Shown here one piece after another: positions 7,225-13,533 of a stretch of DNA of 16,305 bases; within the stretch, counting starts at the first letter, position 1, and the number at the start of each line of letters is the position of its first letter. The DNA is from JBBKWQ01 sp037969115 (GTDB lineage Bacteria; Actinomycetota; Acidimicrobiia; Acidimicrobiales; Ilumatobacteraceae). The stretch lies in the NCBI GenBank assembly GCA_037969115.1, contig JBBKWQ010000046.1:1-16305 (forward strand), in the 5' to 3' direction. The position numbers were made by a program, and so were the translations under genes. The notes under the pieces were generated by a model that saw nothing but the letters and a program-made list of their open reading frames with translations, had not been told where the DNA came from and made no database searches.

Positions 7225-8370
7225 TCAGTTGCCGATGACGATGCTGTCGGGGTCGATCGGCATCGTGTCGCCGAAGTTCACCCCGATGTCGCGTGCGGTG
7301 AGCATGGTGTCGCAATCGAGCGGGACGCTCTTCTGACGTTTCGTGACCTCGCTCAACGGCACGTACTCGACCGTCGGCGGGTTGAGTGCAACCATGACGC
7401 CGTCACGCCCCTCGTCGAGTGCTCGCACTGCAGCCGCGCCGAAGCGCAGCCCCAGCAGTCGGTCGAACGCGGTGGGCGACCCCCCACGGAGCAGATGCCC
7501 GAGCACGACGGTTCGTGACTCCTTACCGGTGAGCGCTTCGAGTTCAGCCGCGACTTTCGCGCCGACACCGCCGAGACGTTCGGCTTGACCGACCGACTTG
7601 CCGATCACCGACACCTCACCTTCGGCGGGAACGGCGCCCTCAGCCACCACGACAATCGAGAACTTCGCACCACGCTCCTCGCGCTGTTCGATCGTGGCCG
7701 CAACCGGTTCGAGGCGGTACGGCACCTCGGGGATCAGCACCGCATGGGCGCCGCACGCGACTCCGGCGTTCAGCGCGATCCACCCCGCATACCGTCCCAT
7801 GACCTCGACCACCAGAATTCGACCGTGCGAGGTCGCGGTGGAGAACAACCGGTCGATGCATTCCGACGCGAAACTCACGGCGGTGTCGAAACCGAATGTG
7901 GACGTGGTCCGTTCGAGGTCGTTGTCGATGGTCTTCGGCACGCCGATGACGCGGAGCCCGGCCTCGTGGAGATGGTTGCCGATCGTCAACGATCCGTCGC
8001 CGCCGATGGTGATGAGGGCGTCGATGCCGTAATCGGCGAAGTGGCCGAGCAGTTCCGCGGTGCGGTCGACCTCGATCCACGAGCCGTCGGGCTGTTGCAC
8101 CGGGAAGGCCGTCGGGTTGCCCCGATTGGTGGTGCCGATGATCGTGCCACCCTGGTGCACGATGCCGCGCACACTTTCACGCGTCAGGTCGATCAGGGCG
8201 CCGTCGCCGTACTCGTCGGGAAACATGAGGCCGTTGAACCCGTCCCGGATTCCGACGACATCCCATCCACGGTTCCGTGCCGCGAGCGTGGCGGCTCGAA
8301 TGACGGCGTTCAGACCAGGCGCGTCGCCGCCTCCGGTCGAGAGGGCGATACGACGGATCGGTGCATTCAC
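7225..8370 (-). CDS. pfkA: 6-phosphofructokinase (mixed-substrate group III type, probably ATP-dependent)
   Basis: This glycolytic enzyme phosphorylates fructose 6-phosphate to fructose 1,6-bisphosphate in the cytoplasm. The 381-aa protein has the nucleotide loop STGGGDAPGLN (11-21), GGDGS at 123-127, the catalytic PKTIDND at 145-151 with D149 as base, MGR at 191-193 and HLLRGG at 292-297. The Gly after GGD (G126) is the ATP-using residue, whereas Lys at 146 is shared with pyrophosphate-using enzymes; Gly plus Lys is the combination I associate with ATP-dependent group III enzymes of actinomycetes. I start at the GTG of 8370, which gives MNAPIRRIALSTGGG; the GTG at 8397 adds nine residues with no family match. 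No good Shine-Dalgarno is present, and a TAGTGT hexamer lies 7 nt upstream. It lies 97 bp after the dioxygenase gene. Confidence 0.9.
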   Translation of the reverse strand: MNAPIRRIALSTGGGDAPGLNAVIRAATLAARNRGWDVVGIRDGFNGLMFPDEYGDGALIDLTRESVRGIVHQGGTIIGTTNRGNPTAFPVQQPDGSWIEVDRTAELLGHFADYGIDALITIGGDGSLTIGNHLHEAGLRVIGVPKTIDNDLERTTSTFGFDTAVSFASECIDRLFSTATSHGRILVVEVMGRYAGWIALNAGVACGAHAVLIPEVPYRLEPVAATIEQREERGAKFSIVVVAEGAVPAEGEVSVIGKSVGQAERLGGVGAKVAAELEALTGKESRTVVLGHLLRGGSPTAFDRLLGLRFGAAAVRALDEGRDGVMVALNPPTVEYVPLSEVTKRQKSVPLDCDTMLTARDIGVNFGDTMPIDPDSIVIGN

Positions 8371-8383
8371 ACCGCCGACACTA
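8368..8383 (-). promoter_or_regulatory. Candidate leaderless -10 (TAGTGT) at pfkA start
   Basis: On the minus strand TAGTGT (8378-8383) is 7 nt before the chosen GTG, the spacing of a -10 box that would start transcription at the start codon. No -35 match is visible, so this is tentative. Confidence 0.3.
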
Positions 8384-8467
8384 GTGAAGCCGCACACTCA
8401 CCGGTTCGGACCGATTCGAGCCGGGATTCGCAGCTGCATTCCCTCGCAGACTGTCGATGGCCGCACT

Positions 8468-9271
8468 TCAGGTGGTTGGTTCCAGAGCAGTGCAGCGCAG
8501 GAGGAGCCGGCGCTGACCGGTGATGTCGTCGATCGGGTAGTGCAGCGTGAAGCGGTTGTCCCACATCACTACCTGCCCCTCGCTCCAGTGCACCCGACAG
8601 GTGAACTCTTGTTGTGTCATGTGATGATCGAGGAAGTCGATGATCGGCCGACTCTCGTAGGCCGTCATGCCGACGAATCGCACCACGAACATTCGATTGA
8701 GATAGATGCCCTCGGCGCCGGTGTCGGGATGTCGTCGAACCACAGGGTGCACTGCGGTGAGCCCCTCCCTGTCGGGATGGCCCGGGCCGTCGTAGCTGTG
8801 GACGGCTTCGAGCCCGCGCAGGATGTCCTGCAGTGCAGGCGAAAGCGCTTCGAAGGCGGCGATCGTGCTCGCGAACGCAGTGTCGCCTCCGACCGGAGGG
8901 ATGATGAGCGCGTGCAAAACCGAGACGTAACCGGCCGGCTTCGTGAACGTCACGTCGGCGTGCCAGCTCGCACCACCGAACAGCCGCGTTCCGTCGGGTT
9001 CCTTGCGCATCTCGAGCACTTCAGGGAAACCGTCGGCGTGGATCACGCCGTCGTCGTCATGATGGATGTGCGGTTCGCCGAAGTGGGACGTGAAGTCGCG
9101 GAGGTCTGCCGGGCTCAGCTTCTGGTCGTCGAACACGAGGACGAGATGGCGCGCCAGCGCTTCACGGATGGCTTCGAGGGTCTCGTCGCTCGGCGTGCTA
9201 CTGAGCATGAGGCCGTCGCGTATTCGCGCACCGACGTGCGGACTGAGCAGTTCGAGTCGTGTCGGGCTCAT
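8468..9271 (-). CDS. TauD/TfdA-family Fe(II)/2-oxoglutarate dioxygenase
   Basis: A 267-aa non-haem iron oxygenase that couples 2-oxoglutarate decarboxylation to hydroxylation of an unknown substrate. The iron ligands are visible: H104 and D106 in WHADVTF, and H244 in DNRFTLHYPIDD; the 2-oxoglutarate arginine is R255 or R259 (RRLLLR). Family context GGDTAFAS (128-135) and the LNRMFV stretch (191-196) fit TauD/TfdA enzymes, which act on taurine, alkyl sulfates, phenoxyacids and others; the substrate cannot be told from sequence alone. The ATG at 9271 overlaps the stop of the HNH gene in ATGA, giving translational coupling. The longer frame upstream is only the shadow of the HNH gene. With the acyl-CoA dehydrogenase it suggests a catabolic operon. 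Confidence 0.88.
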   Translation of the reverse strand: MSPTRLELLSPHVGARIRDGLMLSSTPSDETLEAIREALARHLVLVFDDQKLSPADLRDFTSHFGEPHIHHDDDGVIHADGFPEVLEMRKEPDGTRLFGGASWHADVTFTKPAGYVSVLHALIIPPVGGDTAFASTIAAFEALSPALQDILRGLEAVHSYDGPGHPDREGLTAVHPVVRRHPDTGAEGIYLNRMFVVRFVGMTAYESRPIIDFLDHHMTQQEFTCRVHWSEGQVVMWDNRFTLHYPIDDITGQRRLLLRCTALEPTT

Positions 9272-9672
9272 CTGACGGCGCAACCTCTGGCCGGGTCGGT
9301 GGTCGATGCCGGTTCTGCGACTGGTGCGAATTGCAGTGAGAGTGCTGTTCGGATCTCGAGATGACGTAGGAGGAATGCACGCTCGTCGAGTCGCTTTCGT
9401 CGCAACCAGCCGGTGACTTCGTCGTTGCACTTGCTCGTGTTGCACGAGGCACAGGCCGGCACGATGTTGTCGAGCGTGTAACGCCCGCCACGTGACAGCG
9501 CGAGCACGCAGTCGCGTTGCATCGCCCGTTCGGTTGCGCCGCAGTAGGCGCAGCCACCCCAGGCTTGCTGGAGCGCCGTCCATTGCTCGACGCTGAGGTC
9601 GTGTTCGACTCGATCCATCCGGCGCTTGCGTCTCCGAGCGGCCTTCGCCCTGCGAGTCCTGTTGGCGGTCAC
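9268..9672 (-). CDS. HNH-fold endonuclease-like protein with Cys in place of the first His
   Basis: A 134-aa protein with a very basic N-terminus (residues 5-20 are mostly Arg, Lys and Ala) and one HNH domain. It has two zinc knuckles, CAYC (41-44) and CASC (74-77), the central Asn (LDN, N69) and CNTSKCN at 77-83. The usual DHVxPLSRGG segment reads DCVLALSRGG at 54-63, so the metal/base histidine is cysteine (C55). I have a memory of this DC form in other actinobacteria, so it may be a conserved variant rather than decay. The start is ambiguous: four consecutive initiator-type codons (GTG GTG TTG GTG, 9681 to 9670) occur, and I choose the last. An upstream in-frame hydrophobic run has no start codon. 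Its stop overlaps the dioxygenase start. DNA binding or repair is possible. Confidence 0.75.
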   Translation of the reverse strand: MTANRTRRAKAARRRKRRMDRVEHDLSVEQWTALQQAWGGCAYCGATERAMQRDCVLALSRGGRYTLDNIVPACASCNTSKCNDEVTGWLRRKRLDERAFLLRHLEIRTALSLQFAPVAEPASTTDPARGCAVR

Positions 9673-9685
9673 CAACACCACGGTA
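9673..9685 (-). promoter_or_regulatory. TAnnnT hexamer before the HNH start
   Basis: TACCGT on the minus strand (9680-9685) is 7 nt before the GTG at 9672. It overlaps the alternative GTG starts, so it could be an internal leaderless promoter or chance. The 133-bp gap from the acyl-CoA dehydrogenase stop holds no other recognisable element. Confidence 0.2.
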
Positions 9686-9805
9686 GAGGCCGGTCCAGGG
9701 GCCGCACGTGATTCACCACGACCGACAGTGCACGGTCGCGCGATGGCCAGGGCGGTGACAACGACGACACCGATCAGGACGGCGTCCCATGACCGCCGAT
9801 CTCGA

Positions 9806-11020
9806 CTACTCGATGCGCAGGCCCGATATCGCCCGGCTGATGACGAGCTGCTGGATCTCGCTGGTGCCTTCGAAGATCGTGTGGATCTTGGCGTCGCGGT
9901 GCCACCGCTCGACGGGGTATTCGCGGGTGTAGCCGTAGCCACCGAGGATCTGGATGGCGTCCTCGGTCACGCGCACCGATGTCTCGGACGCCTTCCACTT
10001 GCTCATCGACCCCTCTGCGTTCTTGTAGCCGCCGTTCTTGGCGAGCCAAGCGGCACGCCAGATCAGCAGGCGGCTGGCATCGATCTCGGTGATCATGTTG
10101 GCGAGCTTGAACGCGATTGCCTGGTTCATGATGATCGGCTTGCCGAACGCGTGGCGCTCCTTGGCGTACTCGAGCGCATACTCGTAGGCCGCGCGGGCGA
10201 TGCCGAGCGCCTGCGCACCCACCGTCGGGCGGGTCGCCTCGAAGGTCGACATCGCCGGTTGCTTCACACCGGTCGACCCGGTTTCATGGGCACGCGCCAG
10301 CTTCGCATCGAGCCGCGCCTTGCCGCCCAGCAGGCAGCTGCCGGGGACGCGCACGTCGTCGAGCACGACTTCGGCCGTGTGCGATGCCCGGATGCCGTGC
10401 TTCAGATACTTCTGGCCCTGCGACAGACCCTTGGTATTCGGCGGCACCACGAACGACGCCTGACCGCGGCCCTTCAGTTCGGGATCGACCGCAGCGACCA
10501 CCACGTGTACGTCGGCGATGCCACCGTTGGTGATCCAGGCCTTCGTACCGTTCAGCACCCATTCGTCGTTGGCCTCGTCGTAAACCGCACGCGTTCGCAG
10601 GCTCGACACGTCGGAACCCGCATCGGGCTCGCTCACGCAGAACGCACCCAGCTTCACGTCGCCGGCCTCGCCGTAGCACTGCGGCACCCACTCCGTCACC
10701 TGCTCGGGCGTGCCGACGCCGGCGATACCAGCCGCCGCGAGACCCGAACCCATGATTGCCATACCGATACCGGCATCGCCCCAGAACATCTCTTCCACTG
10801 CAACGGGAAGGGTCAGGCCGGTCGTGTCGCCCATGGCATTCAGGAGGAACTCCCAGCCGTACAACCCGATCTCGGCGGCCTGCTCCACGATGGGGAACGG
10901 GAACTCCTCGCGCTCGTCCCACTCGTGGGCGGCCGGACGAATCACGTCCTCGGCGAAGCCGTGGACCCATTTCTGGATCTGGATCTGGTCCTCATTGAGT
11001 GCGAGCGAGAATTCGGTCAT
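9806..11020 (-). CDS. Acyl-CoA dehydrogenase
   Basis: A 404-aa FAD enzyme that introduces a trans-2 double bond into an acyl-CoA, passing electrons to electron-transfer flavoprotein. The first signature is AFCVSEPDAGSD, the second is the ILGGYGYTREYPVERWHRD stretch near the C-terminus, and the catalytic base is E384 in IFEGTSEIQ, the usual short/medium-chain position. Length is normal for the family. The chain-length preference cannot be read from sequence. The ATG at 11020 has no good Shine-Dalgarno, but a TAACTT -10 lies 6 nt upstream with a TAGACA -35 at 17-bp spacing, so the mRNA is probably leaderless. A twin palindromic operator overlaps this promoter. The HNH gene and the dioxygenase follow on the same strand. 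Confidence 0.92.
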   Translation of the reverse strand: MTEFSLALNEDQIQIQKWVHGFAEDVIRPAAHEWDEREEFPFPIVEQAAEIGLYGWEFLLNAMGDTTGLTLPVAVEEMFWGDAGIGMAIMGSGLAAAGIAGVGTPEQVTEWVPQCYGEAGDVKLGAFCVSEPDAGSDVSSLRTRAVYDEANDEWVLNGTKAWITNGGIADVHVVVAAVDPELKGRGQASFVVPPNTKGLSQGQKYLKHGIRASHTAEVVLDDVRVPGSCLLGGKARLDAKLARAHETGSTGVKQPAMSTFEATRPTVGAQALGIARAAYEYALEYAKERHAFGKPIIMNQAIAFKLANMITEIDASRLLIWRAAWLAKNGGYKNAEGSMSKWKASETSVRVTEDAIQILGGYGYTREYPVERWHRDAKIHTIFEGTSEIQQLVISRAISGLRIE

Positions 11021-11069
11021 AGCTCTAAGTTACCCACTGGTAACCCATTTGTCTACCCGTGGGTAACTT
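11021..11069 (-). promoter_or_regulatory. Promoter with twin TetR-type operator before the acyl-CoA dehydrogenase
   Basis: On the minus strand, TAGACA (-35, 11050-11055), a 17-bp spacer and TAACTT (-10, 11027-11032) lie 6 nt before the ATG. The palindrome TTACCCACTGGTAA occupies 11030-11043; a second copy in the other orientation, TTACCCACGGGTAG, is at 11053-11066, about 23 bp centre to centre. Together they make a perfect 11-bp inverted repeat (11027-11037 and 11059-11069). The sites cover both promoter boxes, as a repressor would need. Size and symmetry fit a TetR-family regulator, common for acyl-CoA genes; none is encoded in this window. Confidence 0.65.
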
Positions 11070-11077
11070 GTCGATTC

Positions 11078-11884
11078 TCAGTGCGTTCCGACGAGTTCTT
11101 CGATGCACGCTGCGACCGAGTCGTCGGTGTGCGGTCCGATCACCTCGTCGGCTGCCTCGCGGGCGAGCGGCGCCGCGTTCTCGACCGCGATGCCGCGACC
11201 GGCCCATCGCAACATCGCCACGTCGTTGTTGTTGTCACCGAATGCGACCACTTCGCGCGCTTCGATCCCCCACTGCTCGCACACGAACGCCAACCCGCTC
11301 GACTTGTCGACGCCGACGCCCGTGACCTCGAGGAATCGAACTCCCGACGATGCCACCGAGAGCGCCGCGGGCAGGTGCGGTTGCAGCATCGCCAGCAACT
11401 CGACGTGATCGAGTTCGGGATGGTGCACCATGATCTTTGTGATCGTCATCGCCAGCGCGAGCGGATGCGGCATCGCCGCGATCATGCCGAGATCCTCTTG
11501 ACCGTTGGCGACGGGGGCGAACTCGTCGTCCCATCCGTAGCCGTCGGGCGTTTCCCACGAGAACGACAACTCCGGCATCGCGATCGGAATCGATCGGAAG
11601 AACGCCTCGACGTGATCGGGTTCGATCGGGAAGTGGTGCAGCGACATGTCGACCACGACGTCGTGCACCAATGCGCCGTTCGAGCAGATCGCGAGATCGA
11701 CCACGTCGAACGGTGCGAGTCGAGGTACGGCCGACTTGGGGCCGCGACCGGTCGCGGCGACGACCCGGATGCCGGCGGCGCGCGCCGCTCTCAGTGCGTC
11801 GATCGTCCTCGGTGACAACTGGTGATCGGCCCCGAACAGAGTGCCGTCGAGATCGCTCGCGATGAGCTTCACGGTCGGAGTCAC
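11078..11884 (-). CDS. Cof-type HAD-superfamily (HAD-IIB) hydrolase
   Basis: A 268-aa cytoplasmic phosphatase-like protein of the Cof/YbiV group, which dephosphorylates sugar phosphates or similar small metabolites. All four HAD motifs are intact: DLDGT (11-15, nucleophile D11 and acid D13), AATGR (43-47), K194 in GVDKSSGLAF and GDNNND (216-221). The cap domain between motifs II and III is the C2B type judged by length. Substrate unknown. The start is uncertain: I chose the GTG at 11884, 7 nt after a TAGCTT hexamer; the GTG at 11872 (MKLIASDLDGT) and the ATGs at 11905 and 11917 are alternatives. The gene follows cysS by 62 bp. Confidence 0.85.
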   Translation of the reverse strand: MTPTVKLIASDLDGTLFGADHQLSPRTIDALRAARAAGIRVVAATGRGPKSAVPRLAPFDVVDLAICSNGALVHDVVVDMSLHHFPIEPDHVEAFFRSIPIAMPELSFSWETPDGYGWDDEFAPVANGQEDLGMIAAMPHPLALAMTITKIMVHHPELDHVELLAMLQPHLPAALSVASSGVRFLEVTGVGVDKSSGLAFVCEQWGIEAREVVAFGDNNNDVAMLRWAGRGIAVENAAPLAREAADEVIGPHTDDSVAACIEELVGTH

Positions 11885-11897
11885 CGCGTCGAAGCTA
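11882..11897 (-). promoter_or_regulatory. Candidate leaderless -10 (TAGCTT) before the HAD hydrolase
   Basis: TAGCTT on the minus strand (11892-11897) is 7 nt before the GTG at 11884. No -35 match is seen. The 62-bp gap after cysS also contains a weak TCGAGA/TCTCGA 6-bp stem without a U-run. Confidence 0.3.
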
Positions 11898-11946
11898 CCG
11901 GGCATCGAGAGCGCCATCGATTCTCGACGACACGTCTGTGGACCCG

Positions 11947-13302
11947 TCACCGTCGGACGGTCGTGCCGTCCTTCGTGGTCTCGACGGTCCAACCGTCGGC
12001 CTGCAACTCGGCACGCAGTGCATCGGCACCGTCGTAGTCCCGGTTCGCCCTCGCCGTGTCGAGCGCTGCGGCCTTGGCGGCGACCTCGACCGGGACGGCG
12101 GAGACTGCCTTGAGTTCCAGACCCACCGCAGCGGTGATCTCGTGCACGGCGGCAACGAGTGCAGCCGCCGTGTCGGTGCCGGCGTCGAGTGCTGCGTTGG
12201 CCTGCCGGACGGTGTCGAAGAGCAGCGCCGTCGCCTTGGGCGTGTCGAGATCGTCGTCCATTGCCGCTCGGAACGCCGCCAGCACTTCGGGTGCGGGATC
12301 AGCCGGATCGAGCGCTGCGGTGCGAGCGGCGAACGCGTCGAGTCCGGCGAGCGACTTCTCGGCACTGTCGATGTTGTCCTGGGTGATCTTCACCGGACTG
12401 CGGTAGTGCGACTGGAGCAGCACCATGCGGTACGAACGCGGGTCGTACTGCTCGATCAGATCGAGCAGATTCGACACGTTGCCGAGCGACTTCGACATCT
12501 TCTCGCCCTCGGCATCGATCACGAAACCGTTGTGCATCCAGTGATTCGCGAAGGTCTTCCCGAGGGCGACGGCCTGAGCGCGCTCGTTCTCATGGTGAGG
12601 AAAGCGCAGGTCCTGGCCGCCGCAGTGCAGATCGAAACCCTCGCCCAACAGGTCGAGGCTCATCACGACGCATTCGGAATGCCAACCGGGCCGCCCATCG
12701 CCCCACGGCGACGGCCACGACGGCTCGCCCGGCTTCGAGAACTTCCACAACGCGAAGTCGGCCGGGTGACGCTTCTGGTCGGCACCGAACACGTCGCGGT
12801 CGCCCCCACCGGCGCGCATTTCGTCGAGCGACTGGTACGCGAGCAACCCGTACCCATCGACCGATTCGACCGCCATGTACACACCATCGTCGGTGAGGTA
12901 CGCGTGACCGCTGCCGACGAACGTGCCGATCATCTCCACCATCTCGTCGACGTACTCGGTGGCATGGGGGACATCGTTCGGTCGTTCCACGTTGATGCCG
13001 TCCATGCCCTTGAACCACATTGCCTCGCACTTGGTGGTGATGTCCTGCCACGGCCGGCCCTCGCGCTCGGCCCGGGCCATGATCTTGTCCTCGATGTCGG
13101 TGACGTTCGATACCAACCGCACGTCGAGGCCCGACCACGTGAGATACCGTCGCAGCACGTCGTAGACGAGTGTGGCTCGGCCGTGACCGATGTGTGGCGG
13201 TCCGTACACCGTGGGACCGCACAAGTAGATGCTGACCTTCCCGGACTCGCGCAGGGCGAGCTCACGAACCTCCCGAGTGGCGGTGTCGAACAGCTTCAGC
13301 AC
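11947..13302 (-). CDS. cysS: Cysteinyl-tRNA synthetase
   Basis: A 451-aa class Ia synthetase that charges tRNA-Cys. The HIGH motif is exact at 37-40 (GPPHIGHGR), and KMSKS is exact at 268-272. The zinc ligands line up with the E. coli enzyme: C28, C211, H236 and E240. The C-terminal anticodon-binding part is present, and length is normal. It is not the mycothiol ligase MshC, which is a close relative, since the CGPTVYGPPHIGH and KMSKS forms are those of CysS. I chose the GTG at 13302 (MLKLFDTATREV) because it gives the family N-terminus and lies 7 nt after TAAGCT; the longer frame to 13356 adds a Arg-rich run with no family match. It is divergent from valS across 231 bp. Confidence 0.95.
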   Translation of the reverse strand: MLKLFDTATREVRELALRESGKVSIYLCGPTVYGPPHIGHGRATLVYDVLRRYLTWSGLDVRLVSNVTDIEDKIMARAEREGRPWQDITTKCEAMWFKGMDGINVERPNDVPHATEYVDEMVEMIGTFVGSGHAYLTDDGVYMAVESVDGYGLLAYQSLDEMRAGGGDRDVFGADQKRHPADFALWKFSKPGEPSWPSPWGDGRPGWHSECVVMSLDLLGEGFDLHCGGQDLRFPHHENERAQAVALGKTFANHWMHNGFVIDAEGEKMSKSLGNVSNLLDLIEQYDPRSYRMVLLQSHYRSPVKITQDNIDSAEKSLAGLDAFAARTAALDPADPAPEVLAAFRAAMDDDLDTPKATALLFDTVRQANAALDAGTDTAAALVAAVHEITAAVGLELKAVSAVPVEVAAKAAALDTARANRDYDGADALRAELQADGWTVETTKDGTTVRR

Positions 13303-13315
13303 AGCAGAGAGCTTA
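13300..13315 (-). promoter_or_regulatory. Candidate leaderless -10 (TAAGCT) before cysS
   Basis: On the minus strand TAAGCT (13310-13315) lies 7 nt before the GTG, with no Shine-Dalgarno between. A -35 is not recognisable. Confidence 0.4.
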
Positions 13316-13351
13316 CGCGGCCGACGGCTCGCGGACCGCGGGCCTTTTCTC

Positions 13352-13431
13352 TGCACCGATCCCTGCCACCGATTTCTGCCACCGATCCCGTGCCACCGAT
13401 CCCTGCCTGTCGATCCGGGCCACCGGTTCTG
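13352..13431. repeat. Degenerate 13-bp tandem repeats
   Basis: Units of TGCCACCGATCCC recur: TGCACCGATCCC (13352), TGCCACCGATTTC (13364), TGCCACCGATCCCG (13377), TGCCACCGATCCC (13391), a diverged TGCCTGTCGATCCGG (13404) and GCCACCGGTTC (13419). Unit length varies from 11 to 15 bp. They lie in the cysS-valS intergenic region. No function is evident. Confidence 0.75.
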
Positions 13432-13499
13432 AATGCGCTCAAAGCGCCCTGCGAACCACCTGGCGCGACCGAATGCGCTTTGAGCGCATTCGGGACCGG
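13423..13499. repeat. Inverted repeat with 25-bp arms (REP/BIME-like)
   Basis: The arm at 13423-13447 matches the reverse complement of 13475-13499 at 23 of 25 positions, including an exact 17-bp core (13431-13447 with 13475-13491). The right arm overlaps a complete palindrome, GAATGCGCT TTG AGCGCATTC (13471-13491); the left copy has lost its final ATTC. Spacer 27 bp. The form resembles paired palindromes of repetitive extragenic elements. It ends 34 bp before the valS start and upstream of its likely -10, so it is probably not in the valS mRNA. Confidence 0.7.
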
Positions 13500-13518
13500 C
13501 AGAGCGAGGGGCAACCCC

Positions 13519-13533
13519 TAGCCTGGGACGTCT
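13519..13533 (+). promoter_or_regulatory. Candidate -10 (TAGCCT) of valS, short or no leader
   Basis: TAGCCT at 13519-13524 precedes the ATG by 9 nt. A transcript starting 7 nt later would have a leader of only 2-3 nt. No clear -35 or Shine-Dalgarno is present. Confidence 0.35.

Noticed and set aside
9686..9805. Membrane-anchored N-terminal extension of the HNH protein
   Set aside because: The hydrophobic in-frame run (VLIGVVVVTALAIA) has no start codon between the dehydrogenase stop and the GTG cluster.
9626..11815. Plus-strand frame of 729 codons opposite the acyl-CoA dehydrogenase and HAD genes
   Set aside because: It spans two well-supported genes and the operator region on the other strand and has no recognisable domain; it is a composition artefact.
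11947..13302. MshC (mycothiol cysteine ligase) instead of CysS
   Set aside because: The N-terminal CGPTVYGPPHIGH, KMSKS and C-terminal anticodon-binding region fit CysS.
13352..13431. CRISPR array
   Set aside because: Units are about 13 bp, degenerate and head-to-tail without unique spacers.
13303..13533. T-box or attenuator controlling valS
   Set aside because: No T-box consensus, and the hairpin lies upstream of the likely -10, so it would not be in the valS transcript.
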